DNA from: Spirochaetaceae bacterium
Lineage (GTDB): Bacteria > Spirochaetota > Spirochaetia > SZUA-6 > Fen-1364
Direction of reading: 5' to 3'
DNA length: 13,001 nt
NCBI GenBank assembly: GCA_003141795.1
Contig: PLNO01000182.1
Span: 17,285 to 30,285 of the forward strand
In this document: positions 1-7,645 of the stretch, in pieces
Layout of the letters: each line of letters opens with the position of its first letter
Numbering within the stretch: the first letter of the stretch is position 1
Notes under the pieces: model-generated
Told to the model about the DNA's origin: nothing
Seen by the model: the letters and a program-made list of their open reading frames with translations, nothing else
The model's database searches: none
Position numbers and translations under genes: made by a program

Positions 1-392
1 TCGACTGTCCCCCGTCGCTGGGACTGCTGACGCTGAACGGGCTCGTGGCAGCGGACTTCGTGATCATCCCCCTGCAGTGCGAGTACTTCGCCCTGGAGGG
101 CTTGAGCCTCTTGTTGAAGACCGTGAACCGGGTACAGAAAGGGCTCAACACGGAGCTGAAGATCGGCGGCATCCTCTTCACCATGTATGACACGCGCACG
201 CGCCTTGCCCACGACATCGTCCAGGAGGTCACCGGGTACTTCAAGGAGAAAGTGTTCCGCACGATCATTCCCCGCAATGTGCGACTGAGCGAAGCGCCCT
301 CGTTCGGAAAACCCATCAACCAGTACGACCCCGAATGCATCGGCGCCCGCAGCTATCAGAAGCTCGCGGAGGAGGTGTTGCACAATGTCTAA
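1..392 (+). CDS. parA: ParA-family chromosome partitioning ATPase, 3' part
   Basis: Partial gene: the reading frame is already open at base 3, so the start and the Walker A region lie outside the window. About 129 C-terminal residues are visible. They begin with [12 protein letters not shown], the ParA/Soj Walker B-type segment, followed by an [12 protein letters not shown] stretch and, near the C-terminus, [17 protein letters not shown], all typical of chromosomal ParA. The family is a deviant Walker ATPase that binds DNA non-specifically and works with ParB-parS complexes to segregate replication origins. The stop codon overlaps the parB start by 8 bp, which indicates a parAB operon. A GTG at 45 could be misread as a start, but homology runs upstream of it. 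Codon use (mostly C- or G-ending, ATC and AAG rich) matches parB and differs from genes after 1300. Confidence 0.93.
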   Translation, partial: DCPPSLGLLTLNGLVAADFVIIPLQCEYFALEGLSLLLKTVNRVQKGLNTELKIGGILFTMYDTRTRLAHDIVQEVTGYFKEKVFRTIIPRNVRLSEAPSFGKPINQYDPECIGARSYQKLAEEVLHNV

Positions 393-1239
393 GAAGGCGC
401 TCGGCAAAGGCATCGAGGCCTTGCTGGGAGAGAACGAGGCGGTGGATCCCGCTTCTGTTTCCGAGATCCTGCTGTCCTCCCTCAGGCCCAACCCGCAACA
501 GCCGCGCCACGAGTTCGACGACAAGGCGCTCCAGGAGCTCTCCGACTCGATCAGGGAAAAGGGCGTTCTGCAGCCCATCCTCGCCGAGGCTGACGAGGAC
601 GGCGGGTACGTCATCATCGCCGGTGAGCGGCGCGTGCGCGCGGCAAAGCTCGCGGGGCTGACGCGCATCCCCGTCGTCGTGCGCCAGTTCACGCTCCAGG
701 AGAAACTGGAGATCGCGCTGATCGAGAACGTGCAGAGGGCGGACCTCACGCCCATCGAAGAAGCGCTCGCCTACAAACGCCTCATGGAAATGGCGAACCT
801 CAGCCAGGAGCAGGTGGCGCTGAAGGTGGGAAAAGACAGGTCCACCGTCGCCAACATGCTCCGTCTCCTGAAGCTGCCCGAAGAGGCTCAGAAGGAGCTG
901 TCGGAGGGAAGCATCAGCCAGGGGCACGCCCGCGCGCTCCTGGCCCTCGTCAGTCCCTCCGATCAGCATCTCCTCCTTCGCCGCATGGTGGACGCCGGCA
1001 TCTCCGTACGTGAGGCGGAGGAAATGGCCTCGGGACTCAACAGAGGAAAGAGGGGAACGGCGGGCAAGACCGAGGGTGCGCCGAAGCGAAAGGAGCCCGA
1101 GATCCGGGAGCTCGAGCAGAAGCTCATCGAGAAGCTCGGCACCAAGGTCGAGGTGAAGGGGTCGGGCCGAAAGGGGAGGATCGAGATCTCGTACTTTTCC
1201 TCGGACGACCTGGAGAGGTTGCTGCAGTTGCTGTCCTGA
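385..1239 (+). CDS. parB: ParB-family chromosome partitioning protein
   Basis: Complete 284-residue ParB/Spo0J-type protein, the parS-binding CTPase partner of ParA. The N-terminus ([15 protein letters not shown]) is the usual ParA-interacting start. The ParB/Srx domain spans about residues 30-118, with the arginine-rich GERRVRAAK motif at 80-88 and ENVQR at 114-118. A helix-turn-helix follows at about 139-163 ([21 protein letters not shown]), then GHARALLAL at 180-188. The C-terminal dimerisation segment (about 240-284) follows a basic, Lys/Arg-rich linker. A strong ribosome binding site, GGAGG at 371-375, lies 9 bases before the ATG, which fixes the start. The gene overlaps parA by 8 bp. 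Arginine codons are unusual for the window: 8 of 23 are AGG or AGA, while gltX has one in roughly 43. Family assignment is secure; native origin in this genome is less so. Confidence 0.96.
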   Translation: MSKKALGKGIEALLGENEAVDPASVSEILLSSLRPNPQQPRHEFDDKALQELSDSIREKGVLQPILAEADEDGGYVIIAGERRVRAAKLAGLTRIPVVVRQFTLQEKLEIALIENVQRADLTPIEEALAYKRLMEMANLSQEQVALKVGKDRSTVANMLRLLKLPEEAQKELSEGSISQGHARALLALVSPSDQHLLLRRMVDAGISVREAEEMASGLNRGKRGTAGKTEGAPKRKEPEIRELEQKLIEKLGTKVEVKGSGRKGRIEISYFSSDDLERLLQLLS

Positions 1240-1313
1240 GCCCTCGGACCCGTTCCCTCAGTGCGTACTACAAGGTGATGCATACTGAGAATCCTCGCCT
1301 CAGCCCCGTTTTA

Positions 1314-1342
1314 TTGACAAAGCCCCGGTCGATGGTTATAGT
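1314..1342 (+). promoter_or_regulatory. Sigma-70-type promoter for tRNA-Ser
   Basis: A perfect -35 box TTGACA (1314-1319) is followed after exactly 17 bases by TATAGT (1337-1342), 5 of 6 matches to the -10 consensus. It lies about 70 bases before the tRNA-Ser gene and no protein gene intervenes, so it most likely drives the tRNA. It is the closest match to housekeeping consensus I found in the window, as expected for a stable RNA gene. Confidence 0.8.
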
Positions 1343-1410
1343 CGAGTCTGCCAGTAGAACGGGAATGCTGCACACCACGCAGGAGGCATGTGCGCGTATT
1401 CTCGTGCCAG

Positions 1411-1497
1411 GGAGAGGTGTCCGAGTGGTCGATGGAGGCGGTCTTGAAAACCGTTGAGCCGCTTGCGGTTCCGGGGGTTCGAATCCCTCCCTCTCCG
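1411..1497 (+). tRNA. tRNA-Ser, anticodon UGA
   Basis: Folds as a class II tRNA. The acceptor stem GGAGAGG (1411-1417) pairs perfectly with CCTCTCC (1490-1496), with discriminator G1497. The anticodon stem is 1438-1442 with 1450-1454, and the loop CTTGAAA places anticodon TGA at 1445-1447, reading UCA and probably other UCN serine codons. A long variable arm (about 1455-1472) contains GCCGC-TT-GCGGT. The T arm is 1473-1489 with loop TTCGAAT. The 3' CCA is not encoded (the next bases are TAC), so a CCA-adding enzyme is needed. It has its own promoter upstream and a hairpin downstream, so it is a single-gene unit. Confidence 0.97.
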
Positions 1498-1513
1498 TAC
1501 TTTTCTGCGCTCT

Positions 1514-1550
1514 AACGGGCCCGGTCCTCGCGACGGGCCCGTTCGCATTT
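1514..1550 (+). terminator. Probable terminator of the tRNA-Ser transcript
   Basis: A perfect 10-bp inverted repeat, AACGGGCCCG (1514-1523) with CGGGCCCGTT (1534-1543), encloses a 10-base loop. It starts 17 bases after the tRNA and ends before gltX. The trailing sequence is CGCATTT, a weak U tract, so termination may be partial or the hairpin may act in 3'-end processing. Confidence 0.6.
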
Positions 1551-1566
1551 CCATCATATTTGTGAT

Positions 1567-3033
1567 ATGAGCTCCTATCCCGCCGCTCGAGTTCGTTTCG
1601 CGCCATCACCGACCGGTTATCTCCACGTCGGCGGCGCTCGCACCGCGCTGTTCAACTGGCTCTATGTTCGGCGCTTTGGCGGACAGTTCCTGCTTCGCGT
1701 CGAGGACACCGACAAGGCGCGCAGCACCGACGAGAGCACGCGCGCGATTTTCGAAGGACTGGAGTGGCTCGGGCTCGCTTGGGATGAGCCGGTGGTATAT
1801 CAGGGCGCCAACCTCGAGCGACATCGCGCGGATGTGAAGCAGTTGCTTGACGCGGGTCTCGCGTATCGCGATTTCACGCCACAGGCAGTGCTCGACGAGC
1901 GCAGAGCTGCCGCGCAGGCGCGTGGCGAGACCTACAAGTACAAGCGCGAGTGGGCCGAGCTTCCGTTGCACGAGGAGCAGGAACGACTCGAGCGCGAAGA
2001 TCCGTACGTCGTGCGATTCCGTGTGCCGGAGGAGACTGGCGTGACCGAATGGGACGACCTCGTTCACGAGCGCATCGCGTTTCCAAACAAGGACGTCGAC
2101 GACTTTGTGATTCTCCGCTCCGATCGCACGCCCATCTACAACTTTGCGGTTGTCTCGGACGACATCGCGATGGGCATTACGCTCGTCATGCGCGGCGACG
2201 ATCACATCTCCAATACGCCCAAGCAGATAATGCTCTACCGCGCACTTGGCAAGGAGCTTCCGCGCTTCGCGCATCTGCCGATGATTCACGGATTGGACGG
2301 CAAAAAGCTGAGCAAGCGCCATGGAGCGACCGCTGTAGGCGACTATCAGCACGAAGGGCTGCTCCCGCAAGCGATGCTCAACTTTCTCGCATTACTCGGC
2401 TGGTCCCCAGGCGGTGACCGCGAAGTGATGTCGCTGGCTGAGATGACTGAGCTGTTCGCACCAGAAGGATTGCAACGCAAGGCCGCGATATTCGATCCGA
2501 AGAAGCTCGAGTGGATGAACGGGCAGCACATGTCCATGATGCCGCTCGCCGATCTCGAACCGGTTGTAACTCGCGCGATTGTTGCTGCCGGGCTCGCGAC
2601 GGCCGACGAGCTCGCCGAGCGGCACGACTGGTATCTGCAGCTCGTCGATCTGCTGCGCGTTCGTGCCCGCGTGGTCGACGACATCGTTCGCCAGGCGGCA
2701 CCGTACTTCGCGGACGAGATCGCATATGACCCGGAAGCAGTCGCCAAACAGTGGAAGGACCGCGCAGCATCACTCTCGATTCTCTCGTCCACTCGCGACA
2801 CGCTTTCCGCTGCGCCGTCCTGGGACGCGGCGACGCTCGAAGCCGAGCTCCGTGGTCTCGCCGAGCGGCACGGAATTGGCGGTGGAAAGCTATTTCAGCC
2901 GCTTCGAGTGGCCCTGACTGGCCTGACAGTCAGCCCGGGAATCTTCGACGTTCTTGTGATGCAGGGGCGCGACCGCGCGATCGGGCGACTCGAACGAGCG
3001 ATCGAGTACCTTTCTCAGCAAACCGATGGTTGA
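1567..3033 (+). CDS. gltX: Glutamyl-tRNA synthetase
   Basis: A 488-residue class I aminoacyl-tRNA synthetase that charges tRNA-Glu using ATP, of normal length for bacterial GluRS. The N-terminal Rossmann fold carries RFAPSPTGYLHVGGARTALF (residues 10-29), whose HVGG at 20-23 is the HIGH motif. KLSKR at 247-251 is the KMSKS-type ATP loop. The C-terminal part (about 330-488) fits the helical anticodon-binding domain. The ATG at 1567 gives the standard N-terminus just ahead of the first catalytic strand, and no other in-frame start fits as well. There is no Shine-Dalgarno sequence; CATATT at 1556-1561 is a possible -10 that would give an almost leaderless mRNA. The gene follows the tRNA-Ser unit and is 65 bp before lexA. 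Whether it is discriminating or also charges tRNA-Gln cannot be decided here. Confidence 0.98.
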   Translation: MSSYPAARVRFAPSPTGYLHVGGARTALFNWLYVRRFGGQFLLRVEDTDKARSTDESTRAIFEGLEWLGLAWDEPVVYQGANLERHRADVKQLLDAGLAYRDFTPQAVLDERRAAAQARGETYKYKREWAELPLHEEQERLEREDPYVVRFRVPEETGVTEWDDLVHERIAFPNKDVDDFVILRSDRTPIYNFAVVSDDIAMGITLVMRGDDHISNTPKQIMLYRALGKELPRFAHLPMIHGLDGKKLSKRHGATAVGDYQHEGLLPQAMLNFLALLGWSPGGDREVMSLAEMTELFAPEGLQRKAAIFDPKKLEWMNGQHMSMMPLADLEPVVTRAIVAAGLATADELAERHDWYLQLVDLLRVRARVVDDIVRQAAPYFADEIAYDPEAVAKQWKDRAASLSILSSTRDTLSAAPSWDAATLEAELRGLAERHGIGGGKLFQPLRVALTGLTVSPGIFDVLVMQGRDRAIGRLERAIEYLSQQTDG

Positions 3034-3058
3034 CCAAGTGCAGAAACAGCCGCATCTT

Positions 3059-3098
3059 AGTGCTCCAACGTACCACTTGAACCCACCAGGGAGTCCCT
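3059..3098 (+). promoter_or_regulatory. Candidate operator region before lexA
   Basis: The short gltX-lexA gap contains two symmetric elements. One is AGTG (3059-3062) and CACT (3074-3077) separated by 11 bases. The other is an 11-bp perfect palindrome, AGGGA-G-TCCCT (3088-3098), which ends directly before the start codon and includes the lexA ribosome binding site AGGGAG (3088-3093). LexA genes are commonly autoregulated, so either element could be the SOS box, but neither matches the Escherichia coli type (CTG-N10-CAG) or Bacillus type (GAAC-N4-GTTC). Assignment is speculative. Confidence 0.3.
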
Positions 3099-3761
3099 AT
3101 GTCTGAGCAATTGACGCGCCTCGAAAGCTCAGTCTATCAGTATCTGCTCGACTTCACAGCAGAACATACGTACCAACCGAGCATTCGTGACATCGGTAAG
3201 CAATTCGAGATCAAGTCGACAAAGACAGTCTCGGATTTACTGCAGTCGCTCGCGCGGAAGGGTTACATAGAACGCGATCCATCGCGCTCACGCGGCGTTC
3301 GTCTGTTGGGCTTCAGTGGCGCGGCGCAGTCAACGCCGGTCCCGTTCTACGGTCGCATCCACGCCGGCGAGCCGGCGTTGCTTCCAGAGCATCGCGAAGG
3401 CTTCATAACGATGGATCGAAGATTTCTTCCATCAGATCGCGTCTTCTTCCTCAAGGTGAAGGGAGAAAGCATGATCGGTCGCGCGATAGAGAGCGGTGAC
3501 TTCGTGATGATTGATCCCGCGACAACCGCAAGGGATGGCGACATAATCGCGGCGCGCATCGGCGAGGAAGCCACTATCAAAACGCTCGCGCACGAAGGTC
3601 AGACGGTCGTGCTCAAGGCTGCAAATCCTGCCGATCGAGACATCAGCATCGGCTCGCGTGACGACTTCGGAGTGCTCGGAGTGGTGTGCGGCGTGTTCCG
3701 CCCGTTCAGCGTAATGAACACGCAGAGCATGCAGACGGCAGCGTCAGGAATGATTTCGTAA
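3099..3761 (+). CDS. lexA: LexA repressor, SOS response
   Basis: A 220-residue LexA, the repressor of DNA-damage genes that cleaves itself when RecA filaments form. The N-terminal winged helix (about 1-70) includes QPSIRDIGKQFEIKS followed by LQSLARKGYIER and RGVRLL, as in known LexA. The S24 peptidase domain (about 80-200) holds the Ala89-Gly90 cleavage site (YGRIHAGEP), nucleophile Ser124 in KGESM and general base Lys161 in ATIKTL, so all autocleavage residues are present. The C-terminus runs roughly 15 residues beyond the usual end. A ribosome binding site AGGGAG lies 5 bases before the ATG. It may be cotranscribed with gltX or have its own promoter. A close alternative would be another S24-family regulator, but the HTH fits LexA specifically. 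Confidence 0.95.
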   Translation: MSEQLTRLESSVYQYLLDFTAEHTYQPSIRDIGKQFEIKSTKTVSDLLQSLARKGYIERDPSRSRGVRLLGFSGAAQSTPVPFYGRIHAGEPALLPEHREGFITMDRRFLPSDRVFFLKVKGESMIGRAIESGDFVMIDPATTARDGDIIAARIGEEATIKTLAHEGQTVVLKAANPADRDISIGSRDDFGVLGVVCGVFRPFSVMNTQSMQTAASGMIS

Positions 3762-3800
3762 GCGAAATCGAAATCGTAACGAAGATTCTCTAACCAATAT

Positions 3801-3837
3801 CGTCATTCCCGCGAATGCGGGAATCCATGGCCGGCGA
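3801..3837. repeat. REP-like palindromic repeat, copy 1
   Basis: An 8-bp perfect stem, ATTCCCGC with GCGGGAAT around GAAT (3805-3824), is followed by CCATGGCCGGCGA. The core fits ATTCCC-N8-GGGAAT, the pattern described for Neisseria dRS3 elements and seen in REP-like repeats of other bacteria. It lies between the convergent lexA and membrane-protein genes. A diverged second copy lies at 10624-10660. It could also work as a bidirectional transcription stop or mRNA-stabilising hairpin. Confidence 0.7.
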
Positions 3838-3881
3838 CCATGCGGTACAGTGTCGCTACGCAGGAGCGTCGGGTCGCGAGT

Positions 3882-4724
3882 CTAGTTCGGTTGGGAGGCG
3901 GCCTGATCGGCCGCCTTTTTCTTTTCGGCCTCGGCCTCGCGACGCTCGCGCTCCTTTCGTTGGCGAATGCTGCGCACAGCCTTGTCGAAATCGGCGTTGT
4001 TCATTCCGCGTTGAGCCTGCTCGAATATCTCGTCGTGGTTCGCTGTTAGCGTCTTGTTGCGCTCGTACGTCGTCGGATTGCCAGTGAGGTTGATCGGCAA
4101 CATCGCGAGAACCGCAGTTGGGATCGATACCGGCCCGAGCCGTATGTATTTACTGTCGATTCCGTATTTCTGGCCATTCTTCTGGAATGTCCAATCACCC
4201 GGCGCGCGCCGGCCGGCATTTGCCACACGCACCGAATCGTTGTACGCGCCAATGTCGTTGACTATTACGCTGTCCAGTCGCTCGGTCGCTGTCTTTGGCG
4301 CGGTTGCTATCTGTCCGGGCGCCGCCCACACGCGCGAATCTTCATAGCGTGGTTGAATTCCGAGAAGCTGGCCACCACCGCCGATGAGTGGTCCGCTGGA
4401 CGGTCCAATTGACATCACCGGCGGTCCCTTCGGCGCCGCGGTAATTGTCGTCGGTACAACAGTCGGTGCTACCGGGAGCGGAACGGCACTCGGCTTCTTC
4501 GAAATGCCATCGCCGCCACTACGGCCAGCTGTCACGGGCCCCGGATTCTTCTGCTGCGGGAGTGACAGGAATCCGATCCGCTCCACAACCGCTTCCGGAG
4601 CGGGACGCCCGAACGACATGAAGAACGGATGCCGCGAGAGGAGCGCCTGGATGAAAAGCACGGCCACCACCAGGTGAATGGCGACCGATGTTATCCATGC
4701 GCCCGACGGGCGGCGAAGATTCAT
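3882..4724 (-). CDS. Unrecognised membrane-anchored protein with TonB-like N-terminus
   Basis: 280 residues from the ATG at 4724; I do not recognise the full-length family. One transmembrane segment lies at about residues 8-29 (ITSVAIHLVVAVLFIQALL). It contains Ser13-x3-His17, matching the S-x3-H motif of the TonB anchor. A Pro/Ala/Gly-rich periplasmic stretch (about 55-125) follows, as in TonB. The C-terminal half (about 125-245) contains RYEDSRVW and shows no recognisable TonB C-terminal domain. The last ~35 residues are highly charged and probably a helix or coiled coil (RQRKERERREAEAEKKK). The start was chosen because it lies 13 bp after the dapL-like stop and directly precedes the anchor; the frame is open further upstream but runs into dapL. 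It is the last gene of the minus-strand cluster. A strong terminator for lexA lies within its 3' coding end. Confidence 0.75.
   Translation of the reverse strand: MNLRRPSGAWITSVAIHLVVAVLFIQALLSRHPFFMSFGRPAPEAVVERIGFLSLPQQKNPGPVTAGRSGGDGISKKPSAVPLPVAPTVVPTTITAAPKGPPVMSIGPSSGPLIGGGGQLLGIQPRYEDSRVWAAPGQIATAPKTATERLDSVIVNDIGAYNDSVRVANAGRRAPGDWTFQKNGQKYGIDSKYIRLGPVSIPTAVLAMLPINLTGNPTTYERNKTLTANHDEIFEQAQRGMNNADFDKAVRSIRQRKERERREAEAEKKKAADQAASQPN
3896..3925 (+). terminator. Rho-independent terminator for lexA transcript
   Basis: AGGCGGCC (3896-3903) pairs with GGCCGCCT (3909-3916) around a 5-base loop, followed by TTTTCTTTT. Polarity fits plus-strand transcription, so it should end the lexA (or gltX-lexA) mRNA about 155 bases after the lexA stop. 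It lies within the coding sequence of the opposing gene, where it encodes the KKKAADQAA tail. Confidence 0.75.
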
Positions 4725-4737
4725 GTTCTGGCGAGGC

Positions 4738-5910
4738 CTAGTCGTTGAACGAAGCGAGCACACGTCCGGCACGCTTCGCGGCTTCACGAATGCGATCCGG
4801 TGACGTGATGAACGAGATGCGGAAGAATCCTTCCCCGCCCTGTCCGAACGCGGCACCGGCCATCACGACCACTCCCTCTTCCATCAACTTGTCGGCGAAC
4901 ACCTTGCTCGGAATGTGCGCGGGCAGCGGAATCCAGAGATACATCGCCGCTTTTGGCACATCGCACGTGAAGCCGTTCTCGCGGAACGCAGCGACCGCGG
5001 CATCTCTGCGCTCGGTGAAGATCGCCATGTTCTTCGGGACAAACTCGTCGTGAACGTCGAGCGCGGCCGCTGCTGCTGCCTGCACGGCGAGAAACGATCC
5101 GGTATCGATGAACGACTTCACAGTCGCAAGCGCGTGCACAAGCTCCGGCTTGCCGCACGCCCACCCGCAGCGCCAACCCGTCATGTTGAACGTCTTCGAC
5201 ATCGAATGGAACTCGAGCGCCACGTCGCGCGCGCCCTCCACCTCGAAGATGCTCGGCGGCACATATCCGTCGTACGCGACTTCGGAGTACGCATTATCGT
5301 ACACCAGCACTATGTCGTGCTCCTTGCACTGCTTGACGACGCGCTCGAGATAGTCGAGCGGCGCGATCGCTGCCGTGGGGTTGCCGGGATAGTTGAGATA
5401 CAGAATCTTGGTGTGCGCAAGAACGTCGCTCGGAACCTCATCCAGATCCACGAGGAAATTATTGTCGGCGCGCAATTCGTACCGGTACGGCGTTCCATTC
5501 GACAGAATCGTTCCGCCCATGTAGGCGTTGTAGCCCGGCTCCGGCATTATCGCGTAGTCGCCACGATCCAGATAAGCGAATGCAAGATGCGCGAGCCCTT
5601 CCTTGGATCCGATCAGCGGAACGACTTCGGTGAGCGGATCGAATGTGACGCCGAAGCGCTTCTTCATGAAGCGAACTATCGCTTCGCGGTATTCCATGAG
5701 GCCGAGCTCGAAACCGTAGCGGCCCATCGCGGGCTCGCGGATGGCGCGCTCCATGCGCTCGAGCGCGGCTTCAGGCGGCGGAAGGATAGCGTCGCCCGCG
5801 CCAAGATCGATGAGATCAACGCCGCGCGCGATCAGCTCCCGCTTTTTGCGCGGAATGTGTGCGAGCGGATATGGCGGCAGGTTGGTGATTCGTTCGTTGT
5901 ACGGAGGCAC
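4738..5910 (-). CDS. dapL: Class I/II PLP aminotransferase, LL-diaminopimelate aminotransferase type
   Basis: A 390-residue fold-type I aminotransferase. Visible features: LIGSKEGLAHL (99-109), YPGNPT with Asn177, Asp205 and Tyr208 in YDNAY, the Schiff-base Lys239 in HSMSKTFNMTGWRCGW (235-250), and Arg364 in FFRIS for the substrate carboxylate. The N-terminus (ERITNLPPYPLAHI) and the SKEG and MTGWR blocks resemble DapL, which converts tetrahydrodipicolinate and glutamate to LL-diaminopimelate for lysine and peptidoglycan. A related alanine- or aspartate-type aminotransferase cannot be excluded. The start is GTG at 5910, directly abutting the preceding stop (TAAGTG) with no ribosome binding site, so translation is probably coupled to the upstream hydrolase gene. 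The next gene begins 13 bp after its stop. Confidence 0.85.
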   Translation of the reverse strand: MPPYNERITNLPPYPLAHIPRKKRELIARGVDLIDLGAGDAILPPPEAALERMERAIREPAMGRYGFELGLMEYREAIVRFMKKRFGVTFDPLTEVVPLIGSKEGLAHLAFAYLDRGDYAIMPEPGYNAYMGGTILSNGTPYRYELRADNNFLVDLDEVPSDVLAHTKILYLNYPGNPTAAIAPLDYLERVVKQCKEHDIVLVYDNAYSEVAYDGYVPPSIFEVEGARDVALEFHSMSKTFNMTGWRCGWACGKPELVHALATVKSFIDTGSFLAVQAAAAAALDVHDEFVPKNMAIFTERRDAAVAAFRENGFTCDVPKAAMYLWIPLPAHIPSKVFADKLMEEGVVVMAGAAFGQGGEGFFRISFITSPDRIREAAKRAGRVLASFND

Positions 5911-6528
5911 TTAGACGGTGTTGGTAACAGGGTTGCGTACTTTGCTGAATCCGGGAATCTCCACTTCCACCACATCGCCAGCCACGAGCTTGCCTACACC
6001 CGCAGGGGTCCCGGTTGCTACGACGTCGCCAGGCTCCAGCGTCATGATTCCAGATATATAGGACAGTAGCTCCGGAATCGAGAAGACCATATCACTAGCT
6101 GCACCGTGTTGGCGTTCTACACCGTTCACCCGGGTTAGTACCACTAGGGTTCCGAGGTCCGCCGGCGCCGGCGACTCCGGCCCGATCGCGCAGAATGTGT
6201 CGAAGCCTTTGGCCCGAGTCCACTGGCCATCGCTCTTCTGGAGGTCGCGCGCCGTAACGTCATTCAGGGCGCATACCCCCCGAATCGCTCCGCGGGCGCT
6301 CGCCGCATCCACATGCGACAGCCGCGCGCCGATCACGATCCCGATTTCCCCCTCGAACTCCACCTGCTTCGATTGGGCAGGAAGAACTATCGCCTCGCCT
6401 TCCCAGACCACGCTCGAGGGTGGCTTGAGAAAGAGTAGCGGCTCTTTAGGCACATCATTTCCGAGCTCCTTGGCGTGCTCGGAATAGTTACGGCCCACGC
6501 AAACGATCTTTCCAGGTCGGTCAGTCAT
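5911..6528 (-). CDS. Fumarylacetoacetate hydrolase-family protein
   Basis: 205 residues from the ATG at 6528. It begins KIVCVGRNYSEHAKELG and continues LFLKPPSSV, the standard N-terminus of short FAH-family enzymes (acylpyruvate/fumarylpyruvate hydrolases, oxaloacetate tautomerases or decarboxylases). Likely divalent-metal ligands are Glu59 and Glu61 in EFEGEIGIVIG and Asp90 in LNDVTARDLQ; Lys108 in RAKGFDTF and the TGTPAGVG loop near the C-terminus complete the active site. The start was chosen because family homology begins there and it overlaps the helicase stop by 8 bp; an in-frame extension to 6570 lies inside the helicase gene. The exact substrate cannot be read from sequence. It abuts dapL with no gap, so the two products are made together, though a shared pathway is not evident. 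Confidence 0.9.
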   Translation of the reverse strand: MTDRPGKIVCVGRNYSEHAKELGNDVPKEPLLFLKPPSSVVWEGEAIVLPAQSKQVEFEGEIGIVIGARLSHVDAASARGAIRGVCALNDVTARDLQKSDGQWTRAKGFDTFCAIGPESPAPADLGTLVVLTRVNGVERQHGAASDMVFSIPELLSYISGIMTLEPGDVVATGTPAGVGKLVAGDVVEVEIPGFSKVRNPVTNTV

Positions 6529-7645
6529 TGGACATGCTGTAGAAGCGTTGAAGTTGCCGCTCGAGCGCACTCCACGCTCCGCTCATGCGCTTGGCGGGAG
6601 GAAGGTCGCGCAATAACTCGCGACCGTATCTCTTTGTGATTACGCGGGGATCGGCTATAACGATGGCGCCACGGTCGCTCGCGGTCCGAATCAGCCGGCC
6701 GAATCCCTGCTTGAGGCGGAGCGATGCATGGGGCAGCATGTATTCGCCGAATGCGTCTCCACCGCGCGCCGTGATCGCCTCGCATTGCGCAGCCGTTACC
6801 GGCTCGGATGGCACACGGAACGGCAGCCGCGCGATGACCAGCGCGCGCAACGCCGATCCCGGCACGTCCACCCCTTCCCAGTACGACGAGGTGCCCAGCA
6901 ATATCGCGTTGCCGGAGTTGCGAAAGCGCTCGAGAAGCGCATCTCGCCCATCTTCTCCGTGCACCAGCAGCGTAAAGTCATCCGCAAGGCCGCTACGTCG
7001 CAACGACTCCGCGGCTGCGCGGACGTCGCGGTGGCTCGTGAACAACACGAACATTCCGCCGCCTGATGCGCGCGCCACACCTTCGACTATCCGCAAGACC
7101 GCGGCGAAGTGGGACGCGGCGTCCTCGTTCGGCGCTGGTATGTCAGTGGGAACGATCAACAATGCCTGCGACTGATAATCGAACGGCGAAGCGAACGCAG
7201 CGGTAACAGGCGTAATCGCACTTCCGTCGAGTCCAAACCGGCGCGCCACGAACGAGAAATCACCCTCGGTGCCGAGCGTTGCGCTCGTGACGATCGCGGT
7301 CTTTACACGCGTGAACAGATCGTCGCGCAAAATCGGAGCAAGATCCAACGGTACCGCGGTCACAGCCACATTTCCTTCCCGTCCCTTTACCTCGAGCCAG
7401 CGCACCATCGGCTCGACGGTCGCCGGCGGGCGTAGAGCGAGCATCAATCCATCAGCAGACGCGTCGAGTCTGCGCGCAACTGCGCGGAGCTCGTTTACGA
7501 GCATCAGCAACGTGTCGTCACGCGTGCCCCCACCTTGCAGCCTATCGCTGACGAGTGTCAGACTATCGCCGAGTACGCGCAGCTCCCGCAACAGATCGGT
7601 CAGCGCAATGTGCAGGCCGCCTTTCCAGACCGGATGCTGCGCAAG
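6521..7645 (-). CDS. dinG: DinG/XPD-family helicase, C-terminal part after frameshift
   Basis: This is the second half of a DinG-like DNA helicase, in a different frame from the first half. It carries motif III-like TSATL, a VLFTSHRD motif IV region, GTSSYWEGVDVPG (motif V) and LKQGFGRLIRT (motif VI with the arginine finger), ending in FYSMSND. Family-like sequence is open from about 7645 (LAQHPVWKGGLHIALTDLL), just after a TGA in this frame at 7651-7649. A TTG at 7591 is a nominal start but lies inside the domain, so independent translation is doubtful. Alone it lacks Walker A and the Fe-S cluster and could not be a working helicase. Its stop overlaps the next gene's ATG by 8 bp, an operon arrangement that suggests the frameshift is recent or a sequencing error. 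Confidence 0.9.
   Translation of the reverse strand, partial: LAQHPVWKGGLHIALTDLLRELRVLGDSLTLVSDRLQGGGTRDDTLLMLVNELRAVARRLDASADGLMLALRPPATVEPMVRWLEVKGREGNVAVTAVPLDLAPILRDDLFTRVKTAIVTSATLGTEGDFSFVARRFGLDGSAITPVTAAFASPFDYQSQALLIVPTDIPAPNEDAASHFAAVLRIVEGVARASGGGMFVLFTSHRDVRAAAESLRRSGLADDFTLLVHGEDGRDALLERFRNSGNAILLGTSSYWEGVDVPGSALRALVIARLPFRVPSEPVTAAQCEAITARGGDAFGEYMLPHASLRLKQGFGRLIRTASDRGAIVIADPRVITKRYGRELLRDLPPAKRMSGAWSALERQLQRFYSMSND

Noticed and set aside
1268..1609. Minus-strand open frames crossing the tRNA-Ser (REGFEPPEPQAA-like and RGRDSNPR-like peptides)
   Set aside because: These are the well-known spurious peptides obtained by translating the antisense of a tRNA gene.
3815..4087. Plus-strand open frame starting in the REP-like repeat
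   Set aside because: It is built from the repeat, the lexA terminator and the antisense of the anchor-protein gene, with no protein-like features.
4915..6069. 384-codon plus-strand open frame opposite dapL and the FAH-family gene
   Set aside because: It is antisense to two well-supported genes, is rich in Arg and His as expected of a complementary frame, and has no recognisable domain.
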